DNA from: Caldithrix abyssi DSM 13497
GTDB taxonomy: Bacteria; Calditrichota; Calditrichia; Calditrichales; Calditrichaceae
Direction of reading: 5' to 3'
Assembly: GCF_001886815.1 (NCBI RefSeq)
Contig: NZ_CP018099.1
Coordinates: 1,424,501-1,488,500, forward strand
DNA: 64,000 bases
Part shown: piece after piece, positions 9,480-17,644 of the stretch
Position numbering within the stretch: the stretch's first letter is position 1
Layout of the letters: the number at the start of each line of letters is the position of its first letter
Program-made: the position numbers and the translations under genes
The notes under the pieces: model-generated
Databases searched by the model: none
The model's input: the letters and a program-made list of their open reading frames with translations, nothing else
Told to the model about the DNA's origin: nothing

Positions 9480-9957
9480 CTTACTTTTTACTTTTTTAGG
9501 CTACAACCGCTAATTAAAATTATTAACAAAATGATAAAGATGCAAATAAGTTGCGAGGTTTTTAAGGAAAAATGTAAACTAAAGAATACGGCTCTAATGC
9601 TAATGGAGTGCAGTCCGCCTATTCATGAGCCGTGCATGGGATATTTAAATTGCGGAAATTTTTTCACCCTGTTTCAATTGAGGATTGCAATCCTCAGATT
9701 GCGAACGCCGTAATTAAATGTGGGCCGAGAGCCGTAATTGTTTTTTGTGCGGCTTTTTCAGCCGCGGCAAATAGAATAAAAAGCGATTCTGTAGGAAGTT
9801 GGGTTTGGTAAAAACGAATAAAATTCATAAAATTAGCGGACGAGGGGCTAAAGAAAAGAGTAAATCTGGCAATATGATCGGAAAAGTGACTAAAAATTTT
9901 CAAAGCGACTTGACTAAAGGTCAAATAAATATTAAATTTGTTGTCTGCAATTTTTAT
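9480..9957. other. Gene-free 478-bp stretch between divergent units
   Basis: No credible gene is visible. It holds the upstream region of the minus-strand secreted-protein gene, an inverted ACGGCTC/GAGCCGT pair (about 9588-9632), a perfect 18-bp palindrome (TGAGGATTGCAATCCTCA, 9679-9696), a small hairpin GCGGCT/AGCCGC (9749-9765), and the tRNA promoter at its right end. Confidence 0.6.
9910..9938 (+). promoter_or_regulatory. Sigma-70-type promoter of tRNA-Gln
   Basis: TTGACT (9910-9915) and TAAATT (9933-9938) are separated by 17 bases. Transcription would start near 9945, about 13 bases before the mature tRNA. Confidence 0.6.
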
Positions 9958-10029
9958 TGGGGTGTAGCCAAGCGGTAAGGCAGCGGGTTTTGGTCCCGCC
10001 ATGCGGGGGTTCGAATCCTCCCACCCCAG
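9958..10029 (+). tRNA. tRNA-Gln (anticodon TTG)
   Basis: A full cloverleaf can be folded. The acceptor stem is TGGGGTG/CACCCCA, the D-arm GCC/GGC, the anticodon stem GCGGG/CCCGC with loop TTTTGGT giving anticodon TTG, and the T-arm holds TTCGAAT. The discriminator is G and CCA is not encoded, since the next bases are CAA. An intrinsic terminator follows 10 bases later, so it is a single-gene transcript. Confidence 0.96.
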
Positions 10030-10039
10030 CAATAAATTT

Positions 10040-10063
10040 GCAAGCTACGGCTTGCTTTTTTTT
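10040..10063 (+). terminator. Intrinsic terminator of tRNA-Gln
   Basis: GCAAGC-TACG-GCTTGC is followed by eight T residues. Confidence 0.92.
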
Positions 10064-10106
10064 ATAATGATAAAATTTCTCAAAATTTTTTAAGGAGAGA
10101 AAATTC

Positions 10107-10748
10107 ATGGCTGCATTGAAATTAAGCGCTGAAATACGTGAAGATAAAGGTAAGTCGGCAGCTCGTAGGTATCGTCGTCAGGGGAAAATTCCTGCCATAT
10201 TATATGGTGAGGATAAAGAGCCTGTCCATGTATTGGTGGACGAGCACGATTTGGGTATTGGTTTGCGGGGCCACCATTCGGTTATTAATCTGGTAATAAA
10301 AGGCAAACCACATAGATGTATTGTACGTGAGGTTCAATATCATCCGCTAACCAGCAAGGTGCTGCATGTCGATTTTCTGGGCATTCAGGGTCATGATAAA
10401 ATTGAAATGGAAGTTCCCATTAAATTTGAAGGAAAACCCGAAGGTGTGCGTGACGGCGGCATCTTTAATGAAATTAAACGTATTCTGGACATTGCCGTGC
10501 TGCCGGAAAACATTCCCGATGAGATCGTGATCAATGTGGATTCGTTAAAGATTGGCGACGCCATTCGTCTTAAAGATTTACAGTCTGAAAAATACGAGGT
10601 TCTTGGCGATCCGGAAGATGTTATTTGCCGTGTAGAAGCGCCGCATGTGGCTGAGGTGGAAGCTGCTGAAGCGGAAGAGGAAGAGGAAATAACCGAACCT
10701 GAAGTGATGGCCAAGGGCAAAGAAGCCAAAGAGAGCGAAGAAGAATAA
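10107..10748 (+). CDS. rplY: 50S ribosomal protein L25 (general stress protein Ctc type)
   Basis: The 213-residue protein is of the long TL5/CTC type. Residues 1-90 form the 5S-rRNA-binding L25 domain (RRQGKIPAILYGEDKEPVHV, then VREVQYHPLTSKVLHVDF). A C-terminal beta domain follows (about 95-185, with VPIKFEGKPEGVRDGG). A short acidic tail rich in Glu ends the protein, as is common in this form. AAGGAGAG lies a few bases before the ATG. The pairing with pth 15 bases downstream is a conserved bacterial gene order. It binds 5S rRNA in the large ribosomal subunit. Confidence 0.95.
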   Translation: MAALKLSAEIREDKGKSAARRYRRQGKIPAILYGEDKEPVHVLVDEHDLGIGLRGHHSVINLVIKGKPHRCIVREVQYHPLTSKVLHVDFLGIQGHDKIEMEVPIKFEGKPEGVRDGGIFNEIKRILDIAVLPENIPDEIVINVDSLKIGDAIRLKDLQSEKYEVLGDPEDVICRVEAPHVAEVEAAEAEEEEEITEPEVMAKGKEAKESEEE

Positions 10749-10763
10749 AGGTAACGCGGAAAC

Positions 10764-11342
10764 GTGCACATTGTTTTTGGGCTCGGAAACCCTGGAAAAC
10801 AATATCAGTTTACACGCCATAATATTGGGTTTCTTCTTTTGGATTATTTTCAAGAATATTATAAAATCCCCTTTCAACCCGGGAAAGGGGATTATTATTT
10901 TACAAGACTTGAAATCGATGGTGAAGATATTTTGCTGGTTAAGCCCACAACTTACATGAACTTAAGCGGTGTGGCTGTTCGTCAGGTGCTGGAACAGTAC
11001 CCGGTTCCTTTGCAGGATGTGCTGGTGGTTGTCGATGATTTTCAGTTGCCATTCGGCACCCTGCGCTTCCGTAAAAAGGGCAGCGATGGCGGGCACAACG
11101 GCTTAAAGTCCGTTATCTATTATCTTGAGAGCGAAGAGTTTCCGCGCTTGCGCTTTGGTATTGGCGATCATTTTGAAAATGCAGCGGAGCATGTGCTTTC
11201 GCCGTTTAATCAGCACGAGCTAAAAAAGCTTGAGGAGCTTTTGCCGGTGGCGCGGCAGGGGGTTTTAGTTTGGGTTAAAGAGGGCATTGAACAGGCGATG
11301 AATCGATTTAACAGGAATTTTTTTGAAGCAAAGATAAATTGA
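10764..11342 (+). CDS. pth: Peptidyl-tRNA hydrolase
   Basis: The start codon is GTG at 10764. The 192-residue enzyme releases peptides from peptidyl-tRNA that drops off ribosomes. Signature parts are FGLGNPGKQYQFTRHNIGF (the His of TRHN is catalytic), KPTTYMNLSG, VVVDDFQLPFGTLRFR (catalytic Asp) and KGSDGGHNGLKS. Length is typical. It is cotranscribed with rplY, and hppA begins nine bases after its stop. Confidence 0.97.
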   Translation: MHIVFGLGNPGKQYQFTRHNIGFLLLDYFQEYYKIPFQPGKGDYYFTRLEIDGEDILLVKPTTYMNLSGVAVRQVLEQYPVPLQDVLVVVDDFQLPFGTLRFRKKGSDGGHNGLKSVIYYLESEEFPRLRFGIGDHFENAAEHVLSPFNQHELKKLEELLPVARQGVLVWVKEGIEQAMNRFNRNFFEAKIN

Positions 11343-11351
11343 GGGGGATGT

Positions 11352-13361
11352 ATGGAGTTGAATCTTACGTTTGCTTTGCTGAGCGCGGTTTTAGCGTTAA
11401 TATTCGCCCTGTTCCGTTCCATTACTGTGAACAAGAAAGACGCTGGCACGGAACAAATGAAACGCATTGCGGGCTATATTCGCCAGGGAGCCATGGCCTT
11501 TTTAGGACGAGAATATCGAGTTTTGGTGTTCTTTGTCATAGTGGTGGCCGTTTTACTTTACCTGGGTAATTTACACAAAAACACCGAACTGGTCTCGCTT
11601 TCTTTTGTAATAGGCGCCGGTTGTTCGGCTTTGGCCGGTTTTTTTGGCATGCGCGTGGCCACTGCCGCCAATGTTCGTACGGCCCATGCGGCGCGCAGCA
11701 GTTTGAATAAAGCGCTGTCCATCGCCTTTGCAGGCGGCTCTGTAATGGGCATGAGCGTTGCCGGTCTGGGGCTGTTGGGGTTAAGCGTTCTGTTTACCGT
11801 TTATACGCGCATGTACGGCTTTGACATGGAAGCATTAACCACAACCGTCATGCCGATAATTAGCGGGTTTTCGCTGGGAGCCAGTTCCATCGCTCTGTTT
11901 GCCCGTGTTGGCGGCGGAATTTACACCAAGGCCGCCGATGTGGGGGCTGATCTGGTGGGAAAGGTCGAAGCCGGCATTCCCGAAGATGATCCGCGTAACC
12001 CGGCCGTAATCGCCGATAACGTGGGCGACAATGTGGGAGACGTGGCCGGCATGGGGGCCGATCTGTTTGAATCTTATGTGGGCGCCATTGTCGGTTCTAT
12101 GGTGCTGGGCGCTACCATCGGCCTGGATTATGTGTTGATGCCTCTGGTGCTGGCCGGATTTGGAATCCTGGTTTCCATCCTGGGCACGTTTTTTGTCCGT
12201 ACCAAAGAAGGAGGCAATCCGCAAACGGCTTTGAACATCGGTACCTTTGGGGCCGGAATTATTATGGCCGTTCTGTCGTATTTTGTCATTCATGCCTTTA
12301 TGCCGCAGGACGGACTGCGCATCTATTTTGCACTGCTGGCCGGACTGGCGGGCGGTATTTTAATCGGCATGCTGACCGAATATTACACTTCAGAATCGCG
12401 CAGGCCGGCGCAAAAAATCGCGGAGGCTTCTCAAACCGGAACGGCGACCAATATCATTTCTGGCCTGGCTACAGGAATGATGAGTACGGCTCTGCCGGTG
12501 ATTGTGCTGGCGATTGCCATTGTAGTGGCTTACAATCAGGCGCAGTTGTACGGAATTGCCATTGCAGCGTTGGGTATGCTCTCTACCATTGGAATTCAAT
12601 TAGCTGTTGACGCTTACGGTCCCATTGCCGATAACGCCGGCGGTATCGCCGAAATGTGCGATCTGGGAAAAGAGGTAAGGCAGCGTACGGATAAATTAGA
12701 TGCAGTTGGCAACACCACGGCGGCCATTGGTAAAGGGTTTGCCATCGGTAGCGCGGCCTTAACGGCCCTGGCTTTATTTAGCGCGTTTATGGCAACGGCC
12801 GGTATTACCACCATTGATGTTGCCAATCCGTATGTGATGGCCGGACTGTTTATTGGCGCCATGATGCCCTTCCTGTTTTCTTCTTTTGCCATGCGCGCCG
12901 TTGGCGATGCGGCTTTTGACATGATTGAAGAAGTGCGCCGGCAGTTCAAAGAAATTCCCGGTTTGATGGAAGGCAAGGCCGAAGCGGATTACCGTAAGTG
13001 TGTGGATATTTCAACGGCCGCCGCCATTAAAAGAATGGTGGTGCCTGGAGTTCTGGCCATCGGCACGCCTGTTATTTTTGGTTTTGTGGGCGGCGCGGAA
13101 ATGCTCGGCGGACTTTTAGCCGGCGTTACGGTTAGCGGCGTTTTAATGGCCATTTTTATGGCCAATGCCGGCGGCGCCTGGGATAATGCCAAAAAATATA
13201 TCGAAGCCGGCGCCCTGGGCGGAAAAGGTTCCGATGCCCATAAGGCGGCTGTGGTGGGCGATACGGTAGGCGATCCGTTTAAGGATACAGCCGGGCCCTC
13301 GTTGAACATTTTGATTAAATTAATGTCGGTGGTTGCTCTGGTAATTGCGCCACTTTTGTAA
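11352..13361 (+). CDS. hppA: K+-dependent membrane pyrophosphatase (ion-pumping)
   Basis: The 669-residue integral membrane protein has about 16 transmembrane segments. It hydrolyses pyrophosphate and pumps H+ or Na+ outward. The substrate-site block is around residues 190-240, with [24 protein letters not shown] and [18 protein letters not shown] second acidic block near the C-terminus contains [17 protein letters not shown]. The subclass motif near residue 452 reads [10 protein letters not shown]. Ala at the fifth and Gly at the eighth position mark the K+-dependent subfamily, whereas the K+-independent type has Lys and Thr there. Whether it moves H+, Na+ or both is not decided here. A GGGGG ribosome site precedes the ATG. 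It fits an anaerobe that saves energy from biosynthetic PPi. Confidence 0.96.
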   Translation: MELNLTFALLSAVLALIFALFRSITVNKKDAGTEQMKRIAGYIRQGAMAFLGREYRVLVFFVIVVAVLLYLGNLHKNTELVSLSFVIGAGCSALAGFFGMRVATAANVRTAHAARSSLNKALSIAFAGGSVMGMSVAGLGLLGLSVLFTVYTRMYGFDMEALTTTVMPIISGFSLGASSIALFARVGGGIYTKAADVGADLVGKVEAGIPEDDPRNPAVIADNVGDNVGDVAGMGADLFESYVGAIVGSMVLGATIGLDYVLMPLVLAGFGILVSILGTFFVRTKEGGNPQTALNIGTFGAGIIMAVLSYFVIHAFMPQDGLRIYFALLAGLAGGILIGMLTEYYTSESRRPAQKIAEASQTGTATNIISGLATGMMSTALPVIVLAIAIVVAYNQAQLYGIAIAALGMLSTIGIQLAVDAYGPIADNAGGIAEMCDLGKEVRQRTDKLDAVGNTTAAIGKGFAIGSAALTALALFSAFMATAGITTIDVANPYVMAGLFIGAMMPFLFSSFAMRAVGDAAFDMIEEVRRQFKEIPGLMEGKAEADYRKCVDISTAAAIKRMVVPGVLAIGTPVIFGFVGGAEMLGGLLAGVTVSGVLMAIFMANAGGAWDNAKKYIEAGALGGKGSDAHKAAVVGDTVGDPFKDTAGPSLNILIKLMSVVALVIAPLL

Positions 13362-13390
13362 TAAATTAAAAAACAGTTAACTCAAATCCT

Positions 13391-13431
13391 ATCCCTCCTG
13401 AATGCGGAGGGATCGCTAAGACCAAAGGAGG
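13391..13431 (+). promoter_or_regulatory. Leader hairpin of rpsF that can compete for the ribosome site
   Basis: ATCCCTCC (13391-13398) and GGAGGGAT (13406-13413) form a perfect 8-bp hairpin. The rpsF ribosome site AAAGGAGG (13424-13431) is also complementary to the CCTCC arm, so two exclusive folds are possible. No T-run follows, so it is not an ordinary terminator. Autoregulation of rpsF leaders by S6:S18 is known in other bacteria; that this is such a leader is inference. Confidence 0.4.
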
Positions 13432-13436
13432 TATTT

Positions 13437-13949
13437 ATGGCTATTTACGAAACGATTTTCATCCTGGACAGCCTGATGCCGCCCAAAGAGATTGATGCTG
13501 CTATCGAACGCTTCAGTTCGATCATCACCTCCAACGGCGGTAAGGTGCGCAAGGTGGAAAAATGGGGCAAACGTCGTCTGGCTTATGAAATCGAAAAAAA
13601 GCAGTACGGCTTTTACGGCTCCATTGAATTCGAAGCAACAGGCAACATCCCCAAAGAGCTGGAAAGCGAGTACAACTTTAACGACAAGGTATTGCGCTAC
13701 CTGACCTATCGCTATGATAAGCGGAAGTTGAAAGCCATGCAGATTGAAGACACTGAGGCTGAGGCTAAGAGAACGGAAGAGGCGGCGACTGCTGCAGCCG
13801 AAGCGGCGGCAAAAGCTGAAGCTCCGGTCGAAGAAAAACCGACGGAAGAAAAAGCCGCGGCGACCGAAACGCCCGCTCCCGCTCCCGAACCTGCACCCGA
13901 AGCAGAAGAGCCGAAAGCTGATGAAACAAACAACGAAGAAAACAAGTAA
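13437..13949 (+). CDS. rpsF: 30S ribosomal protein S6 with long acidic tail
   Basis: The first ~100 residues are the S6 ferredoxin-like fold (YETIFILDSLMPPKEIDAAIERF, KWGKRRLAYEIEKKQYGFYG, LRYLTYRYDKRKLKAM). S6 pairs with S18 on the small-subunit platform. Residues about 105-170 are an Ala/Glu/Pro-rich low-complexity extension not needed for the fold; such tails are common in Bacteroidota-related groups. AAAGGAGG sits six bases before the ATG. It heads rpsF-rpsR-rplI, without the ssb gene that lies between rpsF and rpsR in many bacteria. Confidence 0.96.
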   Translation: MAIYETIFILDSLMPPKEIDAAIERFSSIITSNGGKVRKVEKWGKRRLAYEIEKKQYGFYGSIEFEATGNIPKELESEYNFNDKVLRYLTYRYDKRKLKAMQIEDTEAEAKRTEEAATAAAEAAAKAEAPVEEKPTEEKAAATETPAPAPEPAPEAEEPKADETNNEENK

Positions 13950-13961
13950 GGGGATGAAGTC

Positions 13962-14189
13962 ATGTTAAAATTCAGAAGAAAACGTGTTTGCCAATTTTGT
14001 CAGCAAGGTATCGTTTACATCGATTTTAAAGATGAAAAAAGACTGTTGAAATTTTTGACCGAACAGGGGAAAATCATTCCCCGGCATACCTCTGGCACCT
14101 GTGCCAAACATCAAAGACAATTAGCAAAAGCAATCAAACGGGCGCGTCATCTGGCCTTAATTCCATTTGTTGCTGATTTTACAAGGTAA
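13962..14189 (+). CDS. rpsR: 30S ribosomal protein S18
   Basis: A 75-residue basic protein with the S18 core: [20 protein letters not shown], then [20 protein letters not shown]. The N-terminus has CQFC, and together with the later Cys/His of TCAKH it suggests a zinc-binding form. It is the S6 partner on the 30S platform, lying 12 bases after rpsF and 22 before rplI. Confidence 0.97.
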   Translation: MLKFRRKRVCQFCQQGIVYIDFKDEKRLLKFLTEQGKIIPRHTSGTCAKHQRQLAKAIKRARHLALIPFVADFTR

Positions 14190-14211
14190 TATTTAACAAA
14201 GGTGGATAAAA

Positions 14212-14655
14212 ATGGAAATAATATTACGTCAAGATTATCAGAATTTAGGGAAAACGGGTGACGTCGTTAAAGTGAAAGACGGATATGCCCGTAATTATCT
14301 GATTCCCAAGGGAATTGCTTACATAGCAACCAAAGAAAATAAAAAAAGACTGGAAAACGAACTTAAAGTTAAATCGCTGCGCGTAGAAAAAGAAAAACTG
14401 GCCGCCGACGAACTGGCTAAAAAACTGGCTAATGTTTCTTGCACCATTCCCGTACAGGTCGGCGAAGAAGATAAGTTGTTCGGTTCGGTTACCTCGCAGA
14501 ATATTGCCGACGCTCTTGCCGCCCAGGGCATTAAAGTGGATCGGCGCAAAATTCAACTGGAAGAACCGATTAAATCCCTTGGTATCTACTCCGTACCCAT
14601 CAAGCTTCATCCCGAGGTTGAAGCGACCGTTAAGGTTTGGGTTGTAAAAGAGTAA
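14212..14655 (+). CDS. rplI: 50S ribosomal protein L9
   Basis: The 147-residue protein has the usual two domains joined by a long helix. The N-domain has DYQNLGKTGDVVKVKDGYARNYLIPKGIA. The helix covers about residues 40-80 (KKRLENELKVKSLRVEKEKLA). The C-domain carries EEDKLFGSVTSQNIADAL and IKSLGIYSVPIKLHPEV. AAAGGTGG precedes the ATG. It is the last gene of the ribosomal operon, which ends in a strong terminator 11 bases past the stop. Confidence 0.97.
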   Translation: MEIILRQDYQNLGKTGDVVKVKDGYARNYLIPKGIAYIATKENKKRLENELKVKSLRVEKEKLAADELAKKLANVSCTIPVQVGEEDKLFGSVTSQNIADALAAQGIKVDRRKIQLEEPIKSLGIYSVPIKLHPEVEATVKVWVVKE

Positions 14656-14665
14656 AATTCTTTTA

Positions 14666-14690
14666 AACGCCGGCGCAAGCCGGCGTTTTC
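14666..14690 (+). terminator. Intrinsic terminator of rpsF-rpsR-rplI
   Basis: AACGCCGGC-GCAA-GCCGGCGTT gives a 9-bp stem with a GNRA loop; the T-run begins within the stem and reads TTTTCATTTT. Confidence 0.88.
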
Positions 14691-15072
14691 ATTTTAACGC
14701 CTTTTAAACCTTTCCTCCTTTGATTCATCTGTCTCCTGCCGTAAAACGAGAGCGTCTCAAAAGCGACATCAAATAAATATTTAGCGAAAAATAGGGAAAA
14801 GTTTACAATAGCCCTCAACTCCTGCGCCCCCTCTCCCAGAATAGAAGTCAGATAGAAGGAGAACGCTGACTGCACACAGTGCAAGCACACAGTGCAAGCA
14901 CCCAGTGCAGGCGGTCTTTATTTAACGCTGCAAGACATAATAGCTTTCTTTTAACCATTCAACTCTTACACTAATCCCACGTCAGAGGCCGTGAAAAAAA
15001 TTGAAAAGAATGGTCGTTTGGAGTTAGATTAATCTTCAATGATAAAAAGCAAAAAATAAAAGAAGATCGAAT
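14691..15072. other. Gene-free 382-bp stretch before priA
   Basis: No credible gene. It contains a CCTCTCCCAGA fragment (about 14830-14840) shared with the hairpin at 61941-61969, three 13-bp tandem repeats at 14872-14910, and a short ACCATTCAACT piece near 14954 related to the octamer microsatellite. Confidence 0.6.
14872..14910. repeat. Three 13-bp tandem repeats
   Basis: Two exact units GCACACAGTGCAA and a third, GCACCCAGTGCAG. Each unit holds a small inverted repeat GCAC/GTGC. Confidence 0.9.
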
Positions 15073-17526
15073 ATGAAAGATATCTTTGTCGAAGTGGTTT
15101 TCAACCTGCCGATTAACCAGACCTTTAGCTATCGCGTGCCCCAGGAGTTAAGTAGGGTGCAGCCTGGCATGCGCGTGCTGGTTCCCTTTGGCAATCAGTT
15201 TTTAACCGGCGTGGTGGTAATGAAGCGCGATCGTCCTGGTTTTCCCAATCCCAAGGATGTGGTGGATGTTTTAGACGAACTGCCCCTGATCACCGAAAAA
15301 ATGATGCAATTAACGCGCTGGGTCTCCGAATATTATTTAAGCAGCTGGGGGCAGGCCCTGTTTTTAGCTCTGCCTCGCGGCATAGAAGAGGCGGTTAAAG
15401 AAAAGGTTTTTTTGTTAAAAGATTTGCCGGACGACACCTTAACGCAGCGTCAGAGGGAGCTTTTTTTAGTCATCGCCGAAAATCCGGGAAACACCAAGGC
15501 CTATTATCGTAAAAAATTCGGTTATTCTTCATTTTACAACTTGTTGAATATTCTTAAAAAAAAGGGATTTGTCTATTTTGAACAGGAGTACATCGAAGCG
15601 CAGGCCAGAGAGCTTTTTCGTCAGTTTGTGCATATTAATGAAGACTATCCCCAATTAAAAGAGAAGTTTCCGGATTTTCTGAAATATCTCAAGCGGCGCC
15701 CTGAAATCGATGCCTACATGTCGGAGCGCCTGGGGCAGGACATTCTGAAATCTAAATTTTTAGAGGAAACGCGGATGTCCCCACCCACCCTGGCCAAAAT
15801 GTGCCGTTACGGTCTGTGTCAGCAGATCACCAAAAAAGTGGAGCGGCGCATTCATTTCGAAGATGTGGAAGAGCCGAAAATCGTTAAATTAACCGATGAG
15901 CAGACTGCCGCCATTAAAGCCGTTGAACCGAATATTGAGAAGGAAGCGTTTGCCACCTTTTTAATCCATGGCGTAACCGGCAGCGGTAAAACCCAGGTTT
16001 ACATCGAAGTGCTGAAAAAAGTTCTGGCCAGGGGCAAAACGGCCATCATTCTCATTCCGGAAATCGCTTTAACTCCGCAAACGGTGCGGCGCTTTAAAAA
16101 AGTGGTCGGCGACGAAATCGCGATCTTTCACAGTAAAATGTCGTTGGGCGAACGTCTGGACTACTGGCACGCCTGCTACGAGGGACGCATCCAATGCGTG
16201 GTGGGGCCGCGCTCGGCTCTTTTTGCTCCGCTGGATAATCTTGGACTGATTGTGGTGGATGAAGAACATGAGCACACTTACAAACAAACGGAGATCAATC
16301 CTCATTACAATGCGCGGGATGTGGCCATTTACTGGGCCAGGATGAACAACGCCGTAGTGCTTTTGGGTTCGGCCACGCCCAGCCTGGAAAGTTACTACAA
16401 CGCGTTAAACAAAAAATACGCGCTTATCGAAATGAAAAAGCGCATCGACGACGTGCAAATGCCGGCGGTGGAAATCATCGACATGCGCCGGGCCAAAAAG
16501 GTTGGGCAGGGCGAGCTGCGTCTTTTTTCTCAACTGTTAATCGACAAAATAAATGAGCGCTTATCGAAGAAGGAACAGGTTATCCTCCTGCAAAATCGGC
16601 GTGGATTTTCTGCATTTGAGCAGTGCAGCGAGTGCGGATTTATCCCCATTTGCCCCAATTGCGATATTAGCCTCACCTACCATGCGCATGGCGAAAAACT
16701 GCAGTGCCATTTGTGCGGCTACACCATTCCGGCCTATCAGTTTTGTCCCAATTGCGGCGGCAGGCAAATTGTTTACAAGGGCACGGGAACGCAACGCATC
16801 GAAAAGGCGCTGCTGGAAGTCATCCCTCATGCGCGTGTTCTGCGCATGGATCGCGACACCACGCGCGGTAAGCGTTCGCACGAAACCATTTTGCAGGCCT
16901 TTGCCGAGGGCAGAGCCGATATTTTGCTCGGAACGCAGATGATCGCCAAGGGGCTGGACTTTGGCAGAGTAACCCTGGTGGGCGTCATCTCTGCCGATGT
17001 GGGACTCTCCATTCCGGATTTTCGCGCGCCAGAACGTATTTTTCAGCTTTTAACTCAGGTGGCTGGCAGAGCGGGCCGGAGGCAAAAAGTCGGAGAGGTG
17101 ATGGTGCAAACCTACTCCTATTCGCATTACGCCATTCAGTTCGCCCGCACGCATGATTATGCCGGATTCTTTAAAGAAGAATTGAATCACCGTAAAAATT
17201 TTCGCTACCCGCCTTTTGTGCGTTTGATCCAAATCCTTGTGCTCCATAAAGATTTTATGGAAACGGTGAATAAAACCAGAGAGATTGCCCACAAACTAAA
17301 GGCCCCGCTGGCTAAATACGCCCAGGTGTTGGGCCCGGCGCCGGGTATCATTCAACGCATGAACAACCTGCATCGCTGGGTGGTTACCTTAAAGCTGAAC
17401 CCCCAAACCGACCCCACGGGAAAAATTACCAAAAGCATTCTATTGCAAAAACTGGGGTCGGCCCTTGAAAAAAAGAAGAAAAATCAACAAATACTTGTGG
17501 ATGTGGATCCGATCACTTTGAATTGA
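15073..17526 (+). CDS. priA: Primosomal protein N' (replication restart helicase PriA)
   Basis: The 817-residue protein matches full-length PriA. The N-terminal 3'-OH-binding domain starts VEVVFNLPINQTFSYRVP. The Walker A GVTGSGKTQ is near residue 300 and the DEEH box near 395. Eight zinc-binding cysteines lie at about 517-565 (CSECGFIPICPNCD, CHLCGY, CPNCGG). Helicase motifs V and VI are GTQMIAKGLDFGRVTLVG and QVAGRAGRR. It reloads the replicative helicase at stalled forks. It stands alone between the ribosomal operon and the signalling operon. Confidence 0.97.
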   Translation: MKDIFVEVVFNLPINQTFSYRVPQELSRVQPGMRVLVPFGNQFLTGVVVMKRDRPGFPNPKDVVDVLDELPLITEKMMQLTRWVSEYYLSSWGQALFLALPRGIEEAVKEKVFLLKDLPDDTLTQRQRELFLVIAENPGNTKAYYRKKFGYSSFYNLLNILKKKGFVYFEQEYIEAQARELFRQFVHINEDYPQLKEKFPDFLKYLKRRPEIDAYMSERLGQDILKSKFLEETRMSPPTLAKMCRYGLCQQITKKVERRIHFEDVEEPKIVKLTDEQTAAIKAVEPNIEKEAFATFLIHGVTGSGKTQVYIEVLKKVLARGKTAIILIPEIALTPQTVRRFKKVVGDEIAIFHSKMSLGERLDYWHACYEGRIQCVVGPRSALFAPLDNLGLIVVDEEHEHTYKQTEINPHYNARDVAIYWARMNNAVVLLGSATPSLESYYNALNKKYALIEMKKRIDDVQMPAVEIIDMRRAKKVGQGELRLFSQLLIDKINERLSKKEQVILLQNRRGFSAFEQCSECGFIPICPNCDISLTYHAHGEKLQCHLCGYTIPAYQFCPNCGGRQIVYKGTGTQRIEKALLEVIPHARVLRMDRDTTRGKRSHETILQAFAEGRADILLGTQMIAKGLDFGRVTLVGVISADVGLSIPDFRAPERIFQLLTQVAGRAGRRQKVGEVMVQTYSYSHYAIQFARTHDYAGFFKEELNHRKNFRYPPFVRLIQILVLHKDFMETVNKTREIAHKLKAPLAKYAQVLGPAPGIIQRMNNLHRWVVTLKLNPQTDPTGKITKSILLQKLGSALEKKKKNQQILVDVDPITLN

Positions 17527-17644
17527 GGTGTTAAAGTTTTGGTGAATTTGACGAAAAATCCTATATTTATTAAACGGTAATTTTGTGAGATTTCTGTGAA
17601 GCGGCGAGCGATTGAACTTTTAACCGGGGGAGAGATCCTCAAGC

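Noticed and set aside
14872-14910. CRISPR array
   Set aside because: The 13-bp units are directly abutting with no spacers, and no cas genes are present in the window.
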